The notes below the pieces were generated by a model that was given only the letters and a program-made list of their open reading frames with translations, was not told the origin of the DNA and searched no databases. A DNA stretch of 64,000 nt from Lysobacter arvi (lineage in GTDB: Bacteria > Pseudomonadota > Gammaproteobacteria > Xanthomonadales > Xanthomonadaceae): the NCBI GenBank assembly GCA_031216755.1, contig JARUHG010000002.1, positions 124,001 to 188,000 of the forward strand, written 5' to 3'. Of this stretch, positions 35,906 to 44,824 are shown piece after piece. The position numbers and the translations under genes were made by a program. How positions within the stretch are numbered: the stretch's first letter is position 1; every line of letters starts with the position of its first letter.

Positions 35906-37072
35906 TCAGATCACCTCCAGCTCCGCCCGCAGCGCGCCGGCGCGCTTGAGCGCTTCCAGGATCGCCACGATGTCGCCGGGCGCGGCGCCCACGGCGTTCA
36001 CCGCGCGGACGATCTGCTCCAGCGACGTGCCGCCCTGGAACAGGAACATGCGGCCGCCGTCCTGGCTGGCTTCGACGGTGGACTGCGGCGTGACCACGGT
36101 CTGGCCGCGGCCGAATTCGTTGGGCTGGCTGACCTGCGTGTTTTCCGAGATCGACACCGTGAGCGAGCCGTGCGATACCGCGGCCGGCAGCACGCTCACC
36201 TGGCCGCCCATCACGACGGTGCCGGTGCGCGAGTTGACGATGACCTTCGACGCCACGGCGCCGGGGCTCACGTCGAGCGATTCGAGCTTCGCCAGGAAAC
36301 CGACGCGGTCGCCGTCGGCCGGCGGGCTCACTTCGATGGTGACGGCGTCCACGGCGCGGGCGCGGCCGTTGCCGAATTCGCGGTTGACCGCTTCGACGAT
36401 GTGCGCGGCCGTGGTGAAGTCGGCTTCGTGCAGGTTGAGCGTGACGTTGCCCGACGGCGGCGCGCCGGCGACCGCGCGCTCGACGATCGCGCCGTTCGGG
36501 ATGCGGCCGCCGTTGGGCGCGTTGACCGAAATGCGCGAACCGTCCTTGCCCGACGCGCCGAACCCCGACACGACCAGGCTGCCCTGCGCGATGGCGTAGA
36601 TCTCGCCGTCGGCACCGCGCAGCGGCGCCATCAGCAGGCTGCCGCCGCGCAGCGAACCGGCGTTGCCGATGGACGAGACGGTCACGTCGATCGGCTGGCC
36701 CGGCTTGGCGTACGGCGGCAGTTCGGCGTGGATCGCGACGGCGGCCACGTTCTTCAACTGCGGGTTCACGCCCGGCGGAATGCTGACGCCGAGCTGGTCG
36801 AGCATCGTCTTCAGGCTCTGCACGGTGAAGGGCGTCTGGCTGGTGCGGTCGCCGCTGCCGTCCAGGCCCACCACCAGGCCGTAGCCGATGAGCGGATTGC
36901 CGCGCACGCCGGCGACCTGCGCGAGGTCCTTGATGCGTTCGGCATGCGCGGCCGGCACGACGGCGAGCGTGAGCACGAGACCGGCCAGCGTGCAGGCGAT
37001 GGCGTAGGCGATCAGGCCGGTGCCTTGGGGAAGCTTCGCTTTCCGCGCGCCCAGCACTTTCAATGCCGTCAT
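35906..37072 (-). CDS. flgI: FlgI, flagellar P-ring protein (N-terminus uncertain)
   Basis: Periplasmic P-ring subunit. The mature sequence begins [31 protein letters not shown] and matches the family to the C-terminal [18 protein letters not shown] signal peptide ([25 protein letters not shown]) precedes it. The ATG given here is inside a REP element and yields 388 residues. An in-frame ATG at 37261, 9 bases after the flgH stop, has a far better Shine-Dalgarno (AGGAGG), but would put about 63 extra residues, partly translated repeats, before this start. Which is used cannot be decided from sequence. Confidence 0.93.
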   Translation of the reverse strand: MTALKVLGARKAKLPQGTGLIAYAIACTLAGLVLTLAVVPAAHAERIKDLAQVAGVRGNPLIGYGLVVGLDGSGDRTSQTPFTVQSLKTMLDQLGVSIPPGVNPQLKNVAAVAIHAELPPYAKPGQPIDVTVSSIGNAGSLRGGSLLMAPLRGADGEIYAIAQGSLVVSGFGASGKDGSRISVNAPNGGRIPNGAIVERAVAGAPPSGNVTLNLHEADFTTAAHIVEAVNREFGNGRARAVDAVTIEVSPPADGDRVGFLAKLESLDVSPGAVASKVIVNSRTGTVVMGGQVSVLPAAVSHGSLTVSISENTQVSQPNEFGRGQTVVTPQSTVEASQDGGRMFLFQGGTSLEQIVRAVNAVGAAPGDIVAILEALKRAGALRAELEVI

Positions 37073-37169
37073 CCCGGCGAACGCCGGGACCCAGGCCCGC
37101 AGCGTCGAATGCAGCGTCGCGGCGACTTCAAGCGCACCCCGCCTGGGTCCCGGCTTCCGCCGGGATGAC
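37067..37169. repeat. REP pair (GTCATCCC family) in the flgI 5' region
   Basis: GTCATCCCGGCGAACGCCGG at the left and CCGGCTTCCGCCGGGATGAC at the right, about 103 bp end to end, are open in the flgI frame. The flgG-flgF gap carries a pair with the same 104-bp geometry. Confidence 0.85.
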
Positions 37170-37270
37170 GTGGGAAAGGGGGGCGACGAGGCCGACGATG
37201 GCGCCGAAGAAGGCGACGAAGACCGGGACGGCGAGGAGGAAGACGGATCACGAGTGTTCATACGTCCTCC

Positions 37271-37954
37271 TCAGTACGGGTAAACGGCGGAATTGAAGAA
37301 CCGGCCGAGCCAGCCCATCGCGTTGGAACGCGCGAGGGTGCCGCGGCCGCCATAGACGATCTGCGCCTCGCCGACGCGATCGGAGGAAATGCGGTTGTCG
37401 GGACCGATATCGGCCGTGCGCACGATTCCTTGAACCTGGATCAGCTCGTCGCCCTGGTTCAGGCGCAGCTGCTTCTGGCCGCGCACCAGCAGGTTGCCGT
37501 TGCCCAGGTTCTGGACCACGGTCGCGGTCACCGAACCGTTGAGCCGGTTGCTCTGCGTGCTGTTGCCGGCGCCCTGGAAGTCGCGCGAGCCTTCGACCGA
37601 CGCCTCCAGGATGGGGTTGCCCTTGTAGGTGATCGGCACGCCGGCGATGGTCGGCGCGGCCATGTCGATGCCCGACTCCTTGCTCACCGAGGTGTTGGCC
37701 TGCGCGCGCGCGCTGGTGTTCTCCACCAGCACGATGGTCACCAGGTCGCCGACGTCGCGCGCCTTGTTGTCCTCGAACAGCCGCAGGCTGCGGCTGCCGT
37801 AGATGGAGCCTTCGCTGGCGGGCGCGGGCGGGGCGACGATCGCGGTGGCCGGTGCGGACATCGGCGCGAACGGCCGCACGTCGCCCACGACGGCGGCGCA
37901 GCCGGCCAGCGCGAGCGTCGCGGCGGCGGTGGAAAGGCGGAAGAACGCGTTCAC
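37271..37954 (-). CDS. flgH: FlgH, flagellar L-ring lipoprotein
   Basis: Outer-membrane L-ring subunit of 227 residues. It has a lipoprotein signal ending in the lipobox LAGC with Cys19. The conserved core SLRLFEDNKARDVGDLVTIVLVE and the C-terminal QVQGIVRTADIGPDNRISSDRV are present. The start is a GTG (AVNAFFRLS context) because no ATG gives a complete signal peptide; it lies 8 bases after flgG. Confidence 0.95.
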   Translation of the reverse strand: MNAFFRLSTAAATLALAGCAAVVGDVRPFAPMSAPATAIVAPPAPASEGSIYGSRSLRLFEDNKARDVGDLVTIVLVENTSARAQANTSVSKESGIDMAAPTIAGVPITYKGNPILEASVEGSRDFQGAGNSTQSNRLNGSVTATVVQNLGNGNLLVRGQKQLRLNQGDELIQVQGIVRTADIGPDNRISSDRVGEAQIVYGGRGTLARSNAMGWLGRFFNSAVYPY

Positions 37955-37962
37955 GGCGCGAC

Positions 37963-38748
37963 TCACAGATTGTTGTTGAGGAAGCCGAGCATCGTGTCGG
38001 TGGTCGAGATCGCCTTGGCGTTGGTCTCGTACGCGCGCTGGGTTTCGATCATCGACACCAGCTCCTCCACGACGTTGACGTTGGAGCCTTCCAGCTGGCC
38101 CTGCGCGAGCGTGCCGATGCCGTTGGTGCCGGGCGCGCCCTGCTGCGCCGGACCGCTGGCGCCGGTCTCGACGAAGAGGTTTCCGCCGATGGCCTGCAGG
38201 CCGGACGGGTTCACGAAATCGGCCAGCGTCAGCGCGCCGACCTGCACGTCGTCGGCCTGGCCCTGCACCTTCACCGACACGGTGCCGTCGGCGCCGATGG
38301 TCACGCTCTGCGTGCCTTCGGGAAACTGGATGCCCGGCTGCACGGGATAGCCCGAACTGGTCACCAGTTCGCCCTGCGAATTGCGCTTGAAGCTGCCGTC
38401 GCGCGTGTAGGCGCTGCTGCCGTCGGGCATGAGCACTTCGAAGAAGCCGCGGCCGTCGATGCCCACGTCGAGCGCGCCGCCGGTGACGGCGAGATTGCCC
38501 TGCGAGAACTCCTTCGCGGTGGCCGCCACGCGCACGCCGGTGCCCGTGGACAGGCCGGTGGGCATCTGCGTCTGTTCCGACGTCGCGCCGCCGGGCTGGC
38601 GGACGGTCTGGTAGAGCAGGTCCTGGAACTCCGCGCGATCGCGCTTGAAGCCGGTCGTGTTGACGTTGGACAGGTTGTTCGAAATCACCGCCATGCGCGT
38701 CTGCTGCGCGTCGAGGCCGGTCTTGGCGATCCAAAGCGCCTGGGTCAT
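37963..38748 (-). CDS. flgG: FlgG, distal rod protein
   Basis: Distal rod subunit of 261 residues, the family's standard length. N-terminal [33 protein letters not shown] and C-terminal [21 protein letters not shown] are the typical rod/hook signatures. It is separated from flgF by a REP pair and followed directly by flgH. Confidence 0.97.
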   Translation of the reverse strand: MTQALWIAKTGLDAQQTRMAVISNNLSNVNTTGFKRDRAEFQDLLYQTVRQPGGATSEQTQMPTGLSTGTGVRVAATAKEFSQGNLAVTGGALDVGIDGRGFFEVLMPDGSSAYTRDGSFKRNSQGELVTSSGYPVQPGIQFPEGTQSVTIGADGTVSVKVQGQADDVQVGALTLADFVNPSGLQAIGGNLFVETGASGPAQQGAPGTNGIGTLAQGQLEGSNVNVVEELVSMIETQRAYETNAKAISTTDTMLGFLNNNL

Positions 38749-38786
38749 GGCGTGTGTCTCCTGTTCGTTGAAGCCCTTCCTCTTCC

Positions 38787-38890
38787 GTCATCCCGGCGAA
38801 CGCCGGGACCCAGGCTGGCAAGGCTTCAGTGGTGTTGCGGTTTTCGATCGATGCGTTGCGGGCCTGGGTCCCGGCCTTCGCCGGGATGAC
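38787..38890. repeat. REP pair (GTCATCCC family), flgG-flgF gap
   Basis: GTCATCCCGGCGAACGCCGG and CCGGCCTTCGCCGGGATGAC face each other over 104 bp, with CCCAGGC/GCCTGGG continuing the match inward. Both arms would form strong hairpins in the flg transcript. Confidence 0.85.
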
Positions 38891-38920
38891 GGCCAAGGCG
38901 CGGTGGCTCGAGAACCGCCG

Positions 38921-39664
38921 TCAACGCGAGCCGAGCAAGGAATTCGCGCTGCGTGCGTTCTCATCCACGCTCTGCAAGACGCGTACCTGCATTTCGAACG
39001 CGCGGGCGGTCTGGATCATCTGCACCAGCATCGAGGTCGCCTCGACGTTGCTGTTCTCCACCGCGCCGGGCGTGAGCGATTCGCCCGCGGCGGGCGGCGG
39101 CGGCTGGCCGTTGGCCGGACGCATCAGGCCGTCGTCGCCGCGCACCAGGTCCGCCGTGCGGGCCTGCACGACGCCCAGGCGGCCCGCTTCGGCGATGGTG
39201 TTGGCCGGCTGGCCCTGCGGGACGATCGAGATCGTGCCGTCGCCGGCGATGTCCATCGACTGGAACGGCGGCACCGTCACCGGCGCGCCATCGGCGCCGA
39301 TCACCGGGCGGCCGTTGCTCGTGAGCAGGCCGTTGGCGTTCATCGCCAGATTTCCGGCGCGCGTGTACGCCGGGTTGCCCTGCGCGTCCTGCACGGTGAG
39401 CCAGCGATCCTGGTGCAGCGCGACGTCGAGCGTGTTGCCGGTGTTGAGGATCGCGCCGTGCGTGTCGCTGACGCCGTAGGTCTGCGCGGCGGCGGCCACG
39501 CGCGAGGCGTGGCCGTTGCCCTTCACCGGCGTGGCGGTGGAACCGGCAAGCGTCGCCTGGAAGCCCACGGTGTTGGCATTGGCCAGGTTGTGCGAGACCG
39601 ACGCCTGCGTCTTCAGCGACGTGCTGGCGCCGGTCATCGCGATGTAGAGCGCGCGGTCGGTCAT
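38921..39664 (-). CDS. flgF: FlgF, proximal rod protein
   Basis: Rod subunit of 247 residues: N-terminal RALYIAMTGASTSLKTQASVSHNLANANTVGFQA and C-terminal ATSMLVQMIQTARAFEMQVRVLQSVDENA are family signatures. It has a good ribosome-binding site (AGGAGG) before the ATG. In the flgBCDEFG order it follows flgE by 27 bases. Confidence 0.96.
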   Translation of the reverse strand: MTDRALYIAMTGASTSLKTQASVSHNLANANTVGFQATLAGSTATPVKGNGHASRVAAAAQTYGVSDTHGAILNTGNTLDVALHQDRWLTVQDAQGNPAYTRAGNLAMNANGLLTSNGRPVIGADGAPVTVPPFQSMDIAGDGTISIVPQGQPANTIAEAGRLGVVQARTADLVRGDDGLMRPANGQPPPPAAGESLTPGAVENSNVEATSMLVQMIQTARAFEMQVRVLQSVDENARSANSLLGSR

Positions 39665-39691
39665 GGCACGGACCTCCTATCGCATCCGCGC

Positions 39692-40915
39692 TTAGCGGAT
39701 GTTGATGATCGTCTGGGTGACCTGGTCCTGCGTCGAGATCATCTGCGCGTTCGCCTGGAAGTTGCGCTGCGCGGTGATCATGTTGACCAGCTGTTCGGTG
39801 AGGTCGACCGTGGAGGCTTCCAGCGCGCCGGACTGCAGCGTGCCGAAGTCCGCCGTGTCGGGCGCGCCGATGCGCGGATCGCCCGAGGCGTAGGTCTCGG
39901 CCCACACGTTGTTGCCCTGCGGCTGCAGGCCCTGCGGGTTGGTGAACGTGCCCAGCGCGATCTGGCCCAGCGCCTGGTCGGCGCCGTTGGAGAAGCGCGC
40001 GTACACCACGCCGGTGGAATCGATGTCGATCTCGTTGAGCTTGCCGGCGGCGTAGCCGTCGGGGTTGATGTCGCGCAGCGAGAAGGCCGAACCGTACTGC
40101 GCCGAACCGGAGAGGTTCAGCGACAGGTTCATGACGCCGGCGCCGGTGGTCGGGGTGAACGGGTCCATCGCGATCTGCCCGTTCGCCGGGGCGATGAGCG
40201 CGCCGGAGCCGTTGAACTGCAGCGTCGTCGGCGCACCCACGGCCGTGCCGTCGATGTAGTTGTGCACCTGCCATTCGTTCGGATTGGCCGTCTTGACGAA
40301 GTAGGAGGTCTGCACGTGCGCGACGCCGAGCGAGTCGTACACCGTCGCGCCGCCGCTGGAATGGTTGTAGGTGTTGGTGTCGGTCGGATCGAACGGCGCC
40401 ACCGTGGGCGCGCTCGCGTTGCCCGGCAGCGTCACCTGCATGTCCACGTTGCTGGATGCCTGCGGCGGGCTGGTGGTGGTGAGCAGTTGCAGGTCGACCA
40501 TCCGGCCCACGTCGAAGCCGTTGCCGTTCGCGTTCGGCGCGAACACCTGCAGGCGCTTGCCGTCGGGCGTGCCGATGAACCCGTTCGGGTCGGGCTGGAA
40601 ATTGCCGGCACGCGAATACACGCGCGCGCCGTTGTCGTTGAGCACGAAGAAGCCTTCGCCGTCGATGGCCACGTCCAGGCCGCGGCCGGTCGGGTCGATG
40701 TTGCCCTGCGAGAACTGCTGCGCGACGTTGCTCAGCTTCACGCCCGAACCGATCGCGTTGCGCGACAGGCCGTACGCCGTGGAGGAGAACAGGTCGGCGA
40801 ATTCCGCGCGCGATTCCTTGAAGCCGGTGGTGTTGACGTTGGCGATGTTGTTCGCCGTGACGTTGAGGTCGGCGTTGGCGGCGTTGATGCCGGACAGCGA
40901 AGTGTTGAAACCCAT
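39692..40915 (-). CDS. flgE: FlgE, hook protein
   Basis: Hook subunit of 407 residues. N-terminal [38 protein letters not shown] and C-terminal TEQLVNMITAQRNFQANAQMISTQDQV are diagnostic. The middle is the variable surface domain. A 70-base gap separates it from flgD. Confidence 0.97.
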   Translation of the reverse strand: MGFNTSLSGINAANADLNVTANNIANVNTTGFKESRAEFADLFSSTAYGLSRNAIGSGVKLSNVAQQFSQGNIDPTGRGLDVAIDGEGFFVLNDNGARVYSRAGNFQPDPNGFIGTPDGKRLQVFAPNANGNGFDVGRMVDLQLLTTTSPPQASSNVDMQVTLPGNASAPTVAPFDPTDTNTYNHSSGGATVYDSLGVAHVQTSYFVKTANPNEWQVHNYIDGTAVGAPTTLQFNGSGALIAPANGQIAMDPFTPTTGAGVMNLSLNLSGSAQYGSAFSLRDINPDGYAAGKLNEIDIDSTGVVYARFSNGADQALGQIALGTFTNPQGLQPQGNNVWAETYASGDPRIGAPDTADFGTLQSGALEASTVDLTEQLVNMITAQRNFQANAQMISTQDQVTQTIINIR

Positions 40916-40985
40916 GATCGTGTTCTCCGGAGGGAGGAAGCCCCGTTCCCGGGTGCGGGAGAGGCGTTGGGGTAGGGGCGATCGG

Positions 40986-41648
40986 TCAGCGGATGCGCAG
41001 CACGTAATCCAGCGGCGCCGTGCCCAGCCCCGCGAGGTCGAGGAACACGCCGTCGCTGCCCACGGTCACGCTGTCCACGCGCGATTCGACGTAGGTGCTC
41101 AGGTCCTTCTTCGTTTCGCCCGAACCCATGGTGGCGGTCACGCCGTAGGTGCCGGCCGCGAGGCGGTTGCCGTTCGCGTCCTTGCCGTCCCATTCGAAGG
41201 CGACTTCGCCGGCCTTGTCGGCCTTTACGGTGATCTTGCGGACGCTCGATCCGTTCGGATCGGTGATGTCGAAGGTGACGGTGCCCGCGTCGGGCGCGGC
41301 GACGACGCCCTTGACGCTGCCCTCGCTGGCCAGCGCCATCTTCGCCGACGGCACCAGCACGCTGCGGCCGACGAGCGAGGCGCCGCGCAGCATCTGGTCG
41401 GTGGCGAGCGAGCCCTTGAAGCTGTCCATCGAGCTCTGCAGGCCCTGGATGCCCTGCACGGTGGAGAACTGCGCGAGCTGCCCGAGGAACTCGCTGTTCT
41501 CCATCGGATTGAGCGGATCCTGGTGCTGCAGCTGCTCGGTCATCAGGCGCAGGAAATCGGCCTGCCCGAGCGAGTCGGACTTCTTGCTGGCGTCCGCGCC
41601 GGTGCCGGTGGCGCCGTACGTGGCGGCGAAGTCGGAGATGGTGGTCAT
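40986..41648 (-). CDS. flgD: FlgD, hook cap scaffold
   Basis: Hook-capping protein of 220 residues, lost when the hook is finished. The conserved N-terminal part is LGQADFLRLMTEQLQHQDPLNPMENSEFLGQLAQFSTVQGI; a FlgD Ig/tudor-like domain follows (GTVTFDITDPNGSSVRKITV, GEVAFEWDGKDANGNRLAAGTY). Confidence 0.96.
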   Translation of the reverse strand: MTTISDFAATYGATGTGADASKKSDSLGQADFLRLMTEQLQHQDPLNPMENSEFLGQLAQFSTVQGIQGLQSSMDSFKGSLATDQMLRGASLVGRSVLVPSAKMALASEGSVKGVVAAPDAGTVTFDITDPNGSSVRKITVKADKAGEVAFEWDGKDANGNRLAAGTYGVTATMGSGETKKDLSTYVESRVDSVTVGSDGVFLDLAGLGTAPLDYVLRIR

Positions 41649-41682
41649 CGAAGGTCCTGGTCAGATCCGGCGAAGGAAAACG

Positions 41683-42090
41683 TCAGCGGCCCATCTGCAG
41701 CGTCGACAACGCCAGTTCCTTGGCGCTGTTGAACACTTCGACGTTGGCCTGGTAACTGCGCGAGGCGGAGATCAGGTCGACCATCTGCGCCACCGGGTCC
41801 ACGGCGGGCGCATAGACGTACCCCTGCGCGTCGGCGAGCGGGTGGCCGGGTTCGTAACGCTTCAGCGGCGCGTCGTTGGACTCGCGCACCTCGGTGACGT
41901 TGACGCCGGCGAGCGACGGATCGCCCGGCACGCCTTCGGCGCGGAACACCGGCTGCTTGGCGCGGTAGACCTCGTCGGGGTTGCCGGCGACGGAATCGGC
42001 GTTGGCGAGGTTCGACGCGATGGTCGACAGCCGCACCGACTGTGCGTTCATCGCCGAACCGGCGACGTCGAAGATGGGCAGGTTGCTCAT
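41683..42090 (-). CDS. flgC: FlgC, proximal rod protein
   Basis: Rod subunit of 135 residues. N-terminal FDVAGSAMNAQSVRLSTIASNLANADSVAG and C-terminal PVAQMVDLISASRSYQANVEVFNSAKELALSTLQMG are the family pattern. It follows flgB with a 20-base gap and precedes flgD by 34 bases. Confidence 0.97.
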   Translation of the reverse strand: MSNLPIFDVAGSAMNAQSVRLSTIASNLANADSVAGNPDEVYRAKQPVFRAEGVPGDPSLAGVNVTEVRESNDAPLKRYEPGHPLADAQGYVYAPAVDPVAQMVDLISASRSYQANVEVFNSAKELALSTLQMGR

Positions 42091-42110
42091 GCGTCCGCTC
42101 CTGGCTGGCC

Positions 42111-42470
42111 TTACTGGCCGGTGATCGCGGTGAGCATTCCGCGCACCTTGGATTCGACGAAGGTCAGCGAGGCGCGGTACTCCAGCGCCGCCTGCGCGAA
42201 CAGCGCGTGCTCGCGCTCGCCATCGACCGTGTTGCCGTCGACGCTGGGCTGGCTGCTGGGCCGCGCGTAGCGCGCGCCCTGGGCGGCGGCGTCGATGGCG
42301 TCGCCGGCCGCGGCATTGGGCTGCAGCGCGCTGTGCAGCGCCGACGTGAAGTCCAGGTCCTGCGCCTTGAAGCCCGGGGTATCGGCGTTGGCCAGGTTGG
42401 CCGACAGCACCTGCAGCCGCTGCTCGCGCAGGGCCAGCGCAGTGCCGTGGATGCCAAGGAAATCGGACAT
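42111..42470 (-). CDS. flgB: FlgB, proximal rod protein
   Basis: Rod subunit of 119 residues, a little short for the family, with the typical LREQRLQVLSANLANADTPGFKAQDLDF motif and a C-terminal coiled region (ALEYRASLTFVESKVRGMLTAI). First gene of flgBCDEFGHI; a perfect sigma-54 promoter lies 33 bases upstream of its ATG. Confidence 0.96.
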   Translation of the reverse strand: MSDFLGIHGTALALREQRLQVLSANLANADTPGFKAQDLDFTSALHSALQPNAAAGDAIDAAAQGARYARPSSQPSVDGNTVDGEREHALFAQAALEYRASLTFVESKVRGMLTAITGQ

Positions 42471-42503
42471 GACGCCTCCGGGGTCGGGTTCACCGGAGCA
42501 GAG

Positions 42504-42518
42504 GCAAGGGGCGTGCCA
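42504..42518 (-). promoter_or_regulatory. Sigma-54 promoter of flgB
   Basis: TGGCACG-CCCC-TTGC on the minus strand, perfect to TGGCACG-N4-TTGC. Expected to drive flgB through flgI, with a leader of about 20 bases. Confidence 0.9.
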
Positions 42519-42593
42519 GAACGGCAGGAGTCAGCGGTAAGGAGTGAGGAGTGAGTGCGGCTGCGCTGCCCACTCCCCACTTCTCTGGATTCA

Positions 42594-43523
42594 CTACTCG
42601 CTCAGCGCGTTCACCCGTGCCGCCACGCGCTGGGCCAGCTCGTGTTCGGAGTACTTGGGCACGAAGTCGTCCGCGCCGACGCGCTCGACCATCGCCATGT
42701 TGAACACGCCCGACAGCGAGGTGTGCAGCAGGACGAACATGTCCCGCAGGGCCGGGTCGCGACGGATTTCCGTCGTCAGGGTGTAGCCATCCATCGCGGG
42801 CATCTCGATGTCGGAGATGACCATCGCGTAGCGCTCGTGCGGATCGATGCCGCTCTGGACGAGCGTCTGCAGGTGCTCCAGCGCCTGGCGACCGTCGGAC
42901 AGCAGGGTCGAGCCGAGGCCGAGCTGCTCCAGCACCAGGCGGATCTGGTTGCGGGCCACGCGCGAGTCGTCGACCACGAGCACTTCGCGCGGCGCGGTGG
43001 ATCGGGTGGCGGCGAGCGGCGCGATGCGGTCGGCGTCGCTGGCGCGCGGGGCCGATTCGGCCAGCACGCTTTCCACGTCGATCAGCTGGATCAGCTCGCC
43101 GTGGTGGCGGGTGACGCCGGTGAGGTAGTGCTGCTCGGCGCCGTGCTCCGGCGGCGGATGGATGTCCTGCACCGCGATGTTGACGATGCGGTCCACCGCC
43201 GAGACCAGGAAGCCCTGCACCGAGCGGTTGAATTCGGTGACGACCAGGTACTTAGGCTCGGTCGAATGCGCGTCGCCGTGGCCGATCACGCGGGCCAGGT
43301 CCAGCACCGGGATGCTGCGCCCGCGCACGTCCGCGGCGCCGCTGAAGGCCGGCGGGAGCTGGGGCAGGGTGAACAGCGGCGGGCGCGGCAGCACCTCCTG
43401 CACCTTGAAGACGTTCACGCCAAAAAGCTGACGCGTACCCAGGCGGAACAGCAGCAGCGCCAGCCGGTTGTGGCCGGCCAGGCGCGTGCGTTGGTCGATG
43501 CGGTCGAGCAGGTCCTGACTCAT
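42594..43523 (-). CDS. cheV: CheV, CheW-receiver chemotaxis coupling protein
   Basis: Fusion of a CheW-like coupling domain (residues of about 20-165, LLFRLGTRQLFGVNVFKVQEVL, DVRGRSIPVLDLARVIG) and a receiver domain (VLVVDDSRVARNQIRLVLEQ, phospho-acceptor in MVISDIEMPAMDG, Lys in DDFVPKYSEHE), 309 residues in total. It links chemoreceptors to CheA and can be modulated by phosphorylation. The start is the ATG of MSQDLLDRIDQRT. Receptors and CheA are not in this window. A likely sigma-54 promoter precedes it. Confidence 0.95.
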   Translation of the reverse strand: MSQDLLDRIDQRTRLAGHNRLALLLFRLGTRQLFGVNVFKVQEVLPRPPLFTLPQLPPAFSGAADVRGRSIPVLDLARVIGHGDAHSTEPKYLVVTEFNRSVQGFLVSAVDRIVNIAVQDIHPPPEHGAEQHYLTGVTRHHGELIQLIDVESVLAESAPRASDADRIAPLAATRSTAPREVLVVDDSRVARNQIRLVLEQLGLGSTLLSDGRQALEHLQTLVQSGIDPHERYAMVISDIEMPAMDGYTLTTEIRRDPALRDMFVLLHTSLSGVFNMAMVERVGADDFVPKYSEHELAQRVAARVNALSE

Positions 43524-43687
43524 GGTCGGGTTGTCGGCCGGGCGGGGCGGGACTTGAGCATGCCGGCGGCGGTGCAAGGGGCGGGCCGGGATCGGGCTCG
43601 CGTTTTTCGGGATGCGCTCTTTGTCATCGCGCGATGCCCTTGCTCGTCATTCCCGCCTTCGCGCGAATGACGCAGGGCGATGGAGTC

Positions 43688-43702
43688 GCAAGGGGCATTC
43701 CG
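43688..43702 (-). promoter_or_regulatory. Probable sigma-54 promoter of cheV
   Basis: CGGAATG-CCCC-TTGC on the minus strand keeps the essential GG and GC 10 bases apart and the whole -12 box, but has three changes in the -24 box. The leader to cheV would be about 150 bases and contains a REP hairpin at 43646-43672. It shares bases with the flgA promoter on the other strand. Confidence 0.6.
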
Positions 43703-43715
43703 GCACGAATCCTGC
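43701..43715 (+). promoter_or_regulatory. Probable sigma-54 promoter of flgA
   Basis: CGGCACG-AATC-CTGC on the plus strand has GG and GC at the required 10-base spacing and an intact -24 box apart from its first base. The predicted start point, near 43727, is about 22 bases before the flgA GTG. Confidence 0.7.
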
Positions 43716-43748
43716 ACGCACCTTCCGAATCTCCCCGGGAGCCCCGCC

Positions 43749-44408
43749 GTGCGCGCCATCCTCAACGCCCTGCTGACCGCCTTCGTGCTGTCGCCGTCGC
43801 TGTCGATGGCCGGTGCGTTCCAGTCCGTCGATTCGATCCGCGACGCCGCGATCGCCGCGATGGGGGCCGCGAACGGCCAGGCCGAGGCGTCCGTGGACTC
43901 GCGCCTGCGCATGCCCGCGTGCACGCAGCCGTTGTCGGCCACCGTCGCCGGGCCGACTTCAGTCGCCGTGCGCTGCGCCGATACCCCGGGTTGGCAGCTG
44001 TACGTCCCGGTGCGGGTGCGGCGCGAGGCCGACGTGGTCGTGCTCGCCCGCCCGGTGCGCGGCGAGGAGCCGATCGGGCCGGAGCACCTCACCGTGCAGC
44101 GGCGCGAGCTGGGTCCGGGCGATGGCCCGGTCGTCACCGATCCGGCCGCCGTCGTCGGCAAGCGCCTGCGTCGGGCGATGCCGGCCGGCGCGGTGCTCGG
44201 CGCGGACGATGTCGGCGGGGCGGACGCGCTCAGGCGTGGCGACCCGGTGACGCTGGTGTCCCGCGCCGGCGGCATGGAGGTGCGCATGGGCGGCCGCGCG
44301 ATGGGCGCGGCGAGCGTGGGGTCGACCGTCTCGGTCGAGAACACCGCCTCGCGCCGTATCATCCGCGGCCGCGTGGTCGGGCCCGGGCTTGTAGAGGTCA
44401 ATTTGTGA
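43749..44408 (+). CDS. flgA: FlgA, P-ring assembly chaperone
   Basis: Periplasmic chaperone for FlgI, 219 residues. A signal peptide (LNALLTAFVLSPSLSMAGA) and a C-terminal SAF domain (VVLARPVRGEEPIGPEHLTV, VVGKRLRRAMPAGAVLGADDV, GDPVTLVSRAGGMEVRM) fit the family. The GTG start is preferred: GGGAG lies 7 bases before it, it begins the signal peptide, and an upstream in-frame ATG would fall before the sigma-54 start point. It is divergent from cheV. Confidence 0.93.
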   Translation: MRAILNALLTAFVLSPSLSMAGAFQSVDSIRDAAIAAMGAANGQAEASVDSRLRMPACTQPLSATVAGPTSVAVRCADTPGWQLYVPVRVRREADVVVLARPVRGEEPIGPEHLTVQRRELGPGDGPVVTDPAAVVGKRLRRAMPAGAVLGADDVGGADALRRGDPVTLVSRAGGMEVRMGGRAMGAASVGSTVSVENTASRRIIRGRVVGPGLVEVNL

Positions 44409-44438
44409 CGGCCCCTACAAACCTGTCAGGTTTTCCCC

Positions 44439-44465
44439 TCAAGTCCGTCCGCGGGCGGCCGTTAT
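44439..44465 (+). promoter_or_regulatory. Probable sigma-28 promoter of flgM
   Basis: TCAAGTCC, an 11-base spacer and GCCGTTAT resemble TAAAGTTT-N11-GCCGATAA with exact spacing. It would let FliA drive its own anti-sigma factor, a known feedback in flagellar systems. Confidence 0.7.
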
Positions 44466-44496
44466 CCAGTTCGAACAGGTTCCCAAGGAGTCAGCC

Positions 44497-44814
44497 ATGA
44501 CCCACAAGATCGACGGCGCGATGTCGCCCGCCCTGCGCCAGATCGAGGCCGCCGGCAGCGCGTCCGTGCAGTCCCGCGCCGGCGCCGACCGCGGCCAGCC
44601 CGTTGGCCCCGCCGCCGCAGCCGACCAGATGCGCCTCACCGGCGACGCCGCCAACCTGCAGGCGCTGGAGCGCGAGCTCGGCGCGGCCCCGGCCGGCATC
44701 GACGTGGCCAAGGTCAACGCGATCCGCTCCGCGCTCGCCGATGGCAGCTACAAGGTCGACCCGCAGGCGATCGCCGATCGCATGCTGTCGCTCGAGAACG
44801 CGCTGTCGAAGTGA
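44497..44814 (+). CDS. flgM: FlgM, anti-sigma-28 factor
   Basis: Small secreted anti-sigma factor of 105 residues that holds FliA inactive until the hook is complete. The N-terminal half is disordered (Ala/Gly/Ser-rich). The C-terminal FliA-binding part contains IDVAKVNAIRSALADGSYKVDPQAIADRMLSLE, the clear FlgM signature. AAGGAG lies 8 bases before the ATG, and a sigma-28-type promoter precedes it. Confidence 0.96.
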   Translation: MTHKIDGAMSPALRQIEAAGSASVQSRAGADRGQPVGPAAAADQMRLTGDAANLQALERELGAAPAGIDVAKVNAIRSALADGSYKVDPQAIADRMLSLENALSK

Positions 44815-44824
44815 GTCGCCGCGC

